Of a DNA stretch of 64,000 nucleotides, positions 58,924-64,000 are shown one piece after another. Origin of the DNA: Paenibacillus sp. MAHUQ-63 (lineage in GTDB: Bacteria; Bacillota; Bacilli; Paenibacillales; NBRC-103111). The translations under genes were made by a program, and so were the position numbers. Position 1 is the stretch's first letter; every line of letters begins with the position of its first letter. The stretch spans positions 851,210 through 915,209 of the forward strand of contig NZ_JARADB010000003.1 in NCBI RefSeq assembly GCF_028765165.1. Reading direction: 5' to 3'. The notes under the pieces are model-generated. The model saw only the letters and a program-made list of their open reading frames with translations. It searched no databases and was not told the DNA's origin.

Positions 58924-60279
58924 ATGACCATGACGAATCCGAAAAAGCTGAGTCTGTTTGCCATTACATGGCCTTTATTCATCGAATCTTCCCTGCAAGT
59001 GTTCATGCGAACATCGGATACTTTCATCGTGAGCCATGTATCGGATGAAGCCGTTGCAGCGGTAGGCGTCAGCAATCAACTCATTATTTTTTTATTCCTG
59101 CTGCTGCAAGTGATTTCAACCGGTTCGGCCATTGTCATCTCGCAATACTTGGGTGCGAATAAAATCCGCGATGTCAAGCAGTTCGCCGCCGGTGCCATCT
59201 CGCTGAATTGCCTGTTCGGTTTCATCATCAGCCTGTGTATCGTGTGCTTCAGTAAGCAATTGCTCCAGCCCTTCGGCTTGGAAGCAGGCACACTCGAGCA
59301 GGCGCGCATCTTCCTATCTATCGTTGGCGGCGCCTTATTCATTCAAGCGGTGAATTTGACTATTGCAGCCATAACGCAAGTGCATGGTTACACCCGATAT
59401 ACGATGGCGGTCAGCCTCGGCGTTAACCTTCTGAATTTAACCGGCAGCATTTTGTTTATTTACGGTCCCTTCGGCTTTCCTAAGCTGGGGATTCCGGGTG
59501 TCGCCATATCGGCCGTGTGCAGCCAGTCGCTCGGATTGATTATCTATGTTCTTTTATTAAAAAAGATCGTTCGTTTGAACTTATCCTTCAGCGACTTCTA
59601 TAATGCAAGATTCGCCGATATGAAAAAAATATTGACGATCGGTATTCCTACAGCCGGGAGCCAGCTCGTTTATTCCATCAGCCAACTGCTGACGACCTAT
59701 TTCATCACTCAGCTGGGCGCTGAAATGTTATCGACCCGCATCTATACGCAGAATATCATGACGTTCATTATCGTACTGGCCGTTTCCTTAGGCCGGGGAA
59801 CCCAAATTATCATAGGCCGGCTGGTAGGCGCAGGCGAAAAGGAGGAAGCCTACAGGCAGTTGTTCCGCAGCCTGCTCCTGAGCCTACTGCTCTCCCTTAC
59901 CGCGGTTACATTGACCGTCATATTCGGCAAGCAGTTGATCGGTTTGTTCACCGATAACGCCGGTATCATTGCATTAGGCACTTTTCTGCTGACATTCGGT
60001 TTCTTGCTGGAGCCGGTACGCTGCTTGAACATTGTGATCGGCGAAGCGCTCCGGGCAGCCGGCGATGCGCGGTTCATTCTCGTTATTGGGGCTGCTTCCA
60101 TATTGGGACTCAGCGTCCCGCTGACCTATTGGATTGGCGTTCATCTGGGGTACGGGTTGGTCGGGATGTGGGGCGTGTTCATCATGGACGAAGGATTGAG
60201 GGGGCTGCTTCTGTTATTGCGTTGGAGAAGCAAAGCTTGGGAGAAGAAAGCATTGGTCTATCGGGAGGAGGCGACCTAG
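58924..60279 (+). CDS. MATE family efflux transporter
   Basis: Twelve-helix Na+ or H+ coupled multidrug/toxin exporter of 451 residues. The first helix begins LFAITWPLFIESSLQVFMRTSDTFIVS. Two homologous halves meet near residue 230 (DFYNARFADMKKILTIGIPTA), each with the MATE pattern of polar residues in helices 1 and 7. AAGGAG lies 10 bases before ATG 58924; ATG 58930 is an alternative. Upstream, an isolated ATG-TAA minimal frame with its own GGAGA site (58871-58886) precedes the gene. It ends in a long shared terminator with the convergent RCC1 gene. Confidence 0.94.
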   Translation: MTMTNPKKLSLFAITWPLFIESSLQVFMRTSDTFIVSHVSDEAVAAVGVSNQLIIFLFLLLQVISTGSAIVISQYLGANKIRDVKQFAAGAISLNCLFGFIISLCIVCFSKQLLQPFGLEAGTLEQARIFLSIVGGALFIQAVNLTIAAITQVHGYTRYTMAVSLGVNLLNLTGSILFIYGPFGFPKLGIPGVAISAVCSQSLGLIIYVLLLKKIVRLNLSFSDFYNARFADMKKILTIGIPTAGSQLVYSISQLLTTYFITQLGAEMLSTRIYTQNIMTFIIVLAVSLGRGTQIIIGRLVGAGEKEEAYRQLFRSLLLSLLLSLTAVTLTVIFGKQLIGLFTDNAGIIALGTFLLTFGFLLEPVRCLNIVIGEALRAAGDARFILVIGAASILGLSVPLTYWIGVHLGYGLVGMWGVFIMDEGLRGLLLLLRWRSKAWEKKALVYREEAT

Positions 60280-60302
60280 CCGAGAGTTCTTTCTCATACT
60301 AG

Positions 60303-60364
60303 CAAACAAACGGATATAAACAATAGGCTGCCCGCGGCAGCCTATTGTTCTATCCGTTTGTTTA
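60303..60364. terminator. Bidirectional terminator between MATE and RCC1-SLH genes
   Basis: Inner stem ACAATAGGCTGCC / GGCAGCCTATTGT with a CGC loop, extended outward by AAACAAACGGATA / TATCCGTTTGTTT. This gives about 26 paired positions in all with small bulges. The right arm overlaps the RCC1 stop codon. Confidence 0.85.
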
Positions 60365-63214
60365 CCGTTGACTTTGCTCTACAGCCAGCGGATCTACCGG
60401 CAGCGTCATACCTTGCAGAACGCTGCCGATTCGCTCAATAACAACTACCGCTTGCGCTCTCGTCGTTGCCTCGTCCGGCGCCAGCTTTCCATCGCTTAAA
60501 CCTTGCAAAATACCTTTGCCGACCGCCTCGCTCATCACAAAGCCCGGATCAAGTACCGTGTTCGCTTTATGCAAGTCCGGGCTCACCGCACGAAGGGCAA
60601 CAGCGGCAATCTCCTGGCGTGTAATGGGAAGATCCCAGCCCTGCTGCAGGTCCCCCGCTTGGAGAATGCCCGCTTTTTGCAATGCATCGATATACGGTTG
60701 ATACCAGACCGCATTGTCTGAAGCAGCAGGCAGATGCAGAGCCGCAGCGGCAAGCTTCACAAATTCCCCTCTGGTAATCTGGCGGTCTGGCAGGAAGCTG
60801 CCATCGCTATAGCCATTCACGATCCCTTTTTCCGCTGCTTGCAAAATCTGTTCCTTCGCCCAATGCCCTTCCAAATCATTGTACGAAGCGCCCAGTCCGG
60901 TCACGACAGCCGGCAAGTTGCGATTGGCTAAGGAATTGTTCCCCAGCTGGCCCGTGTAGTTGCCGCCCCACGTCCAGATCGCGCCGTCCATGCCTTTCAC
61001 CACGCTATGCGTACCGCCTGCGGCAGCGGCATCGGCTTGGGCAATCCCTTTGACTTGTACCGGTTTATTGGAATTGCTCTTAGTACCATCCCCTAATTGA
61101 CCGAAAAGGTTCTGGCCCCAAGCCCATACACTCCCGTTCCTGGCGATCGCCAAACTATGGTAAGAGCCTGCGGATATCGATTTCATGGCAGGCAGGGAAG
61201 CGACTTGAACCGGCTTCAATTGGTTGGCCGTCGTTCCGTTGCCTAATTGTCCGAAGGCGTTATACCCCCATGCCCATACGGTGCCATCATCCTTCAGGGC
61301 AAGGGCGAAGTTCTTCCCTGCACGGATTGCGATAACGCCGGCGATATCGGAAATTTGCACAGGCTGCTGCTTACTGGCAAGCGTCCCGTCTCCGAGCTGT
61401 CCGCTCGTATTATCTCCCCAGGCCCATATTTTCCCGGTATTCTCTAAAGCCAAGTTGAAATTGGCTCCAGCCGCGATGGCGATAATATTAGAAAGCTGAA
61501 TGACCTGGTTGGAAGAAGCTGCGGCGTCATGCCCCAATTGCCCAAATGTATTGTCTCCGAAACTCCACACGGAACCATTATTCAGCAGAGCAAGCGTATG
61601 GTTACTGCCTGCTGCTGCGGCTACAACACCATTCAATGCCTTCACTTGAACGGGGGAAGCGCCCGGTGTCGTCGTTCCGTCGCCTAACTGACCGAAGAAA
61701 TTCTGTCCCCACGTCCAGAGGGTTTCATCCTGTTTGACGGCAACTATGTGCGTATCCCCGCTTTCAATCGCCGCAATGCCGTCCATACTTAAGGCTTTCG
61801 GAGAGATGGCGGAGGTATGAGTTCCGTCTCCCAATTGGCCGAACGTATTACTGCCCCAACCGTACAGCCTGTTATTTTGGATAAGAAATGTATCACTTTC
61901 ACTCGCCGTAAGGTTCTGTACTTTGGGAGCTTTCATTAGAACCGTTCCTTCACCAGGCTTTACCACTGGCGGATTCAGCCATTCGTTCACCTGGGTTTGC
62001 ACCGGTGCGGCTTGGTTGTTCAGCGTCTTGTCACCGAGTTGGCTGTAACTGTTGTTCCCCCATGCCCAGAGCATGCCCTCTTGGTCGATCGCGAAGGTGA
62101 AATTAGAGCCTGCCCCGATTCCGGCAATTTCGGGCAGATCACTGACATGGCTAGGGAATACGCGGTTCCACGTTTTCCCGTCATATCCGGTTCCTACGCC
62201 CAGCTGCCCGGAGGTATTGTTCCCCCACGTATAGACACTGCCATCATCCTTTAAAGCAATGGCGTGCGAGCTTCCAGCCGTTATTTGAGCGACGTGATCC
62301 AACCCGGTGATCAGAACGGGAAACTTATGAATATCCTGCGTATTGGTCGTAATCGCGCTATACATAGTGGCTGGATCCGAATCGATCAGTCCCCAAGTTA
62401 ATAAGGTGCCGTCGTCCTTAAGCGCTAAGGAGAAGTCGAATCCGGCGGCGATCTGGGTAATATGCCAGTTGGAGTTCGTAGCCATTATGGGCGTATTCAA
62501 ACGGTTCTGGTCATAGCCATAGCCAAGCTCGCCGAAGAAATTATCGCCCCAAGCCCATACAATGCCGTCCTGGTCAAGCGCCAAGGTGTGGTAAGCACCG
62601 CTCGCCACCGCTTTAACCGATACGATGTTTCCCGTTACTTGGACAGGCTTATTCGTGCTATTATTCGTACCGTCGCCTAATTGGCCGTACGTATTGTCTC
62701 CCCAACTCCAAGCGGTGCCATCGTCTTTAATTGCAACAGAGTGGAAATTGCCTGCAGAAATCGCAGTGACATGGGTCAGACCAGACACCTGAACAGGCGT
62801 TGACCGGTCGATCGTCGAGCCATCGCCCAACTGGCCGAATGTGTTCTCCCCCCAGGACCAGACGGTGCCGTCCGATTTGAGCGCTAAGGAGTGAGACGAA
62901 CCAACCGCAATGGCGGTAATACCGGACAACCCGCTTACGGGTGTCGCTTGATTGCGGTTACTCAGGCCGGATCCCAGTTTACCGCGCAGATTATTTCCCC
63001 ATGTCCAGACCGTACCGTCTTTCTTCAAAATAACCGTGAAACCTTTGCCGCCCCGTATTTCCTGTATCGAAGCAGGCTTCAACCCGGACGTTCCGGCCAT
63101 CGGCGTGTTCGTTTCCCCGAAAGCTTTCCCGGGAAATACCGAGAAAGCTGTAAAGGAACTAAAAAGCAAAAAACCTAGGAGCCAGAAAATAACGTTACGT
63201 TGCACTGTTTTCAT
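60362..63214 (-). CDS. S-layer-anchored protein with fourteen RCC1 repeats and three SLH domains
   Basis: Exported protein of 950 residues. A signal peptide (residues about 1-33) is followed by RCC1-type repeats of the form AGxxHxLALKxDGTVWxWGxNxxGQLGDGT. I count seven, then a linker (NEWLNPPVVKPGEGTVLM), then seven more, which suggests two complete seven-bladed beta-propellers. The C-terminal 180 or so residues hold three SLH motifs (GHWAKEQILQAAEKGIV, WYQPYIDALQKAGIL, GKGILQGLSDGKLAPDEATT) that bind pyruvylated cell-wall polymer. The role is unknown; binding or adhesion at the surface is likely. AAGGAGAAGG precedes the ATG. The RND exporter gene ends 69 bases upstream on the same strand. 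Confidence 0.94.
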   Translation of the reverse strand: MKTVQRNVIFWLLGFLLFSSFTAFSVFPGKAFGETNTPMAGTSGLKPASIQEIRGGKGFTVILKKDGTVWTWGNNLRGKLGSGLSNRNQATPVSGLSGITAIAVGSSHSLALKSDGTVWSWGENTFGQLGDGSTIDRSTPVQVSGLTHVTAISAGNFHSVAIKDDGTAWSWGDNTYGQLGDGTNNSTNKPVQVTGNIVSVKAVASGAYHTLALDQDGIVWAWGDNFFGELGYGYDQNRLNTPIMATNSNWHITQIAAGFDFSLALKDDGTLLTWGLIDSDPATMYSAITTNTQDIHKFPVLITGLDHVAQITAGSSHAIALKDDGSVYTWGNNTSGQLGVGTGYDGKTWNRVFPSHVSDLPEIAGIGAGSNFTFAIDQEGMLWAWGNNSYSQLGDKTLNNQAAPVQTQVNEWLNPPVVKPGEGTVLMKAPKVQNLTASESDTFLIQNNRLYGWGSNTFGQLGDGTHTSAISPKALSMDGIAAIESGDTHIVAVKQDETLWTWGQNFFGQLGDGTTTPGASPVQVKALNGVVAAAAGSNHTLALLNNGSVWSFGDNTFGQLGHDAAASSNQVIQLSNIIAIAAGANFNLALENTGKIWAWGDNTSGQLGDGTLASKQQPVQISDIAGVIAIRAGKNFALALKDDGTVWAWGYNAFGQLGNGTTANQLKPVQVASLPAMKSISAGSYHSLAIARNGSVWAWGQNLFGQLGDGTKSNSNKPVQVKGIAQADAAAAGGTHSVVKGMDGAIWTWGGNYTGQLGNNSLANRNLPAVVTGLGASYNDLEGHWAKEQILQAAEKGIVNGYSDGSFLPDRQITRGEFVKLAAAALHLPAASDNAVWYQPYIDALQKAGILQAGDLQQGWDLPITRQEIAAVALRAVSPDLHKANTVLDPGFVMSEAVGKGILQGLSDGKLAPDEATTRAQAVVVIERIGSVLQGMTLPVDPLAVEQSQR

Positions 63215-63283
63215 GTTCCTTCTCCTTAAAGCTTTTCCATGAGGAAAGCTATCTTCGTTAACACGTACTGAGGGTTCTAATCG

Positions 63284-64000
63284 CTATGAAGAAGATGGAC
63301 TGCCTAGCTCCTGGATAACGGCAGATTTGCGTTTAAATCTGCGCGTGATGCCATTTTTCCAGCTATCCAACAAAGTGTATACAACAGGAACCAAGACTAA
63401 GGTGATTAGTGTGGATAAGGTCAAACCAAAGGCTACAACGGTTGCCATCGAAGCCTGTGTCTCCGCTCCTTCCCCAAACCCGATAACGAGCGGCAGCATC
63501 GCAAGGACGGTAGTCGCTGTAGTCATCAGAATAGGCCGCAAGCGCACTTTCCCCGCTTCTATTAAAGCATCGAACAGCGGCATTCCTTTGGCACGCAATT
63601 GATTCGTATAATCAATTAACACGATGGCATTATTCACGACAATGCCCACGAGCATAATCATCCCGATGATGGAATTCATGTTAATCGTTCGATGTGTGAC
63701 CAGAAGCCCCAATATAGCGCCGATAAAAGTCGGCGGCAGAGCGAACATGATGATGAACGGGCCATATAAGGATTCAAATTGACTCGCCATAACCATATAA
63801 ACCAAGGCAACGGATAGAATAAGAACCAAGTACAGGCTCTTAAAGGAATCATTCTGGCTAGCCTGCTGGCCGCCCATCGTCACCTGATAGCCGTCAGGCG
63901 GTTGAATCGCATCAATCTTCTCCTTGACCAAGGCCGATACCTCACCGGCAGAAGCGCCGAATATGGACGCCTGCACCGTTGCCACACGGTTCTGATCTTG
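63284..64000 (-). CDS. RND family efflux pump, C-terminal part, cut by window edge
   Basis: The last 238 or so residues of an AcrB/SwrC-like proton-driven exporter. The frame is open to the window end (QDQNRVATVQAS continues upstream), so the first ATG inside the window is not the start. The visible part covers the end of the porter domain (GEVSALVKEKIDAIQPPDGY) and the last membrane helices, including MIMLVGIVVNNAIVLIDY and the RLRPILMTT segment typical of the family. It lies upstream of the RCC1-SLH gene on the same strand with a 69-base gap, so co-transcription is possible. In Firmicutes such pumps export lipopeptides or hydrophobic drugs. Confidence 0.93.
   Translation of the reverse strand, partial: QDQNRVATVQASIFGASAGEVSALVKEKIDAIQPPDGYQVTMGGQQASQNDSFKSLYLVLILSVALVYMVMASQFESLYGPFIIMFALPPTFIGAILGLLVTHRTINMNSIIGMIMLVGIVVNNAIVLIDYTNQLRAKGMPLFDALIEAGKVRLRPILMTTATTVLAMLPLVIGFGEGAETQASMATVVAFGLTLSTLITLVLVPVVYTLLDSWKNGITRRFKRKSAVIQELGSPSSS

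Noticed and set aside
1..64000. rRNA, tRNA, phage genes or an intact insertion sequence.
   Set aside because: No tRNA cloverleaf with a T-loop consensus, rRNA segment, transposase or phage structural protein was recognised on reading both strands.

Overview
The window looks like chromosomal DNA from a Gram-positive Paenibacillaceae-type bacterium (Paenibacillus, Cohnella or a close relative). The evidence is strong GGAGG ribosome sites, S-layer homology (SLH) domains, a dockerin-bearing GH27 alpha-galactosidase, an ECF41 sigma factor, YesM/YesN-type two-component genes beside sugar ABC importers, and ABC importers with no linked ATPase. No rRNA, tRNA, CRISPR array, phage or intact insertion sequence was seen.

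The window has two halves. From 1 to about 30 kb lies a mosaic of one- and two-gene units with unrelated functions. These include a flavin monooxygenase fragment, four MFS/DMT-type exporters, an autoregulated ECF41 sigma/FAD oxidoreductase operon, TetR-methionine aminopeptidase, an SH3-like/BsuPI secreted protein, the alpha-galactosidase, an amidase, TetR-MFS, HxlR/SDR and GntR/PEBP divergent pairs, and several small unknowns. Many of these genes have at their 3' end a member of a dispersed repeat family built on CTATCGTTCCCCGTTAGCTT and CTGCCCGTTAGC plus a GC-rich hairpin. The family is not seen from 30 to 64 kb. The mosaic also holds decaying genes: an SLH protein, a methyltransferase end, a MerR regulator, and a SUFU-domain gene with a stop at codon 6. 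Regulatory signals are unusually readable here: an ECF41 promoter with a perfect 16-base spacer, a purine (guanine-type) riboswitch whose terminator overlaps the aptamer upstream of an EamA exporter, an operator-promoter for the PEBP gene, a structured leader before an MFS pump, and a 20-bp phased repeat array before an RmlD-like gene.

From 31 to 58 kb there is a long minus-strand catabolic region. A LacI-type regulator (45981-47000) sits between two sugar-type ABC operons. One runs RraA-like aldolase, Ldh-type dehydrogenase, binding protein, two permeases and a second RraA-like protein. The other runs binding protein, two permeases and two tandem RraA-like proteins. Both promoters carry AATCGATT palindromes just past the -10 box, which suggests one shared regulator. 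Downstream lie a beta-hydroxyacid dehydrogenase and a tight operon of response regulator, histidine kinase, Fe-alcohol dehydrogenase, aldehyde dehydrogenase and D-hydroxyacid dehydrogenase. The set suggests uptake of a sugar acid or similar compound, retro-aldol cleavage to pyruvate plus an aldehyde or oxo-acid, and redox processing of the products. The substrate cannot be read from the sequence. A third locus (52.3-58.3 kb) joins an AraC regulator, an LplABC-like importer and a formylglycine-type sulfatase, which suggests use of a sulfated glycan.

The right end has a MATE pump, a surface protein with fourteen RCC1 repeats and three SLH domains, and the C-terminal part of an RND exporter cut by the window edge.
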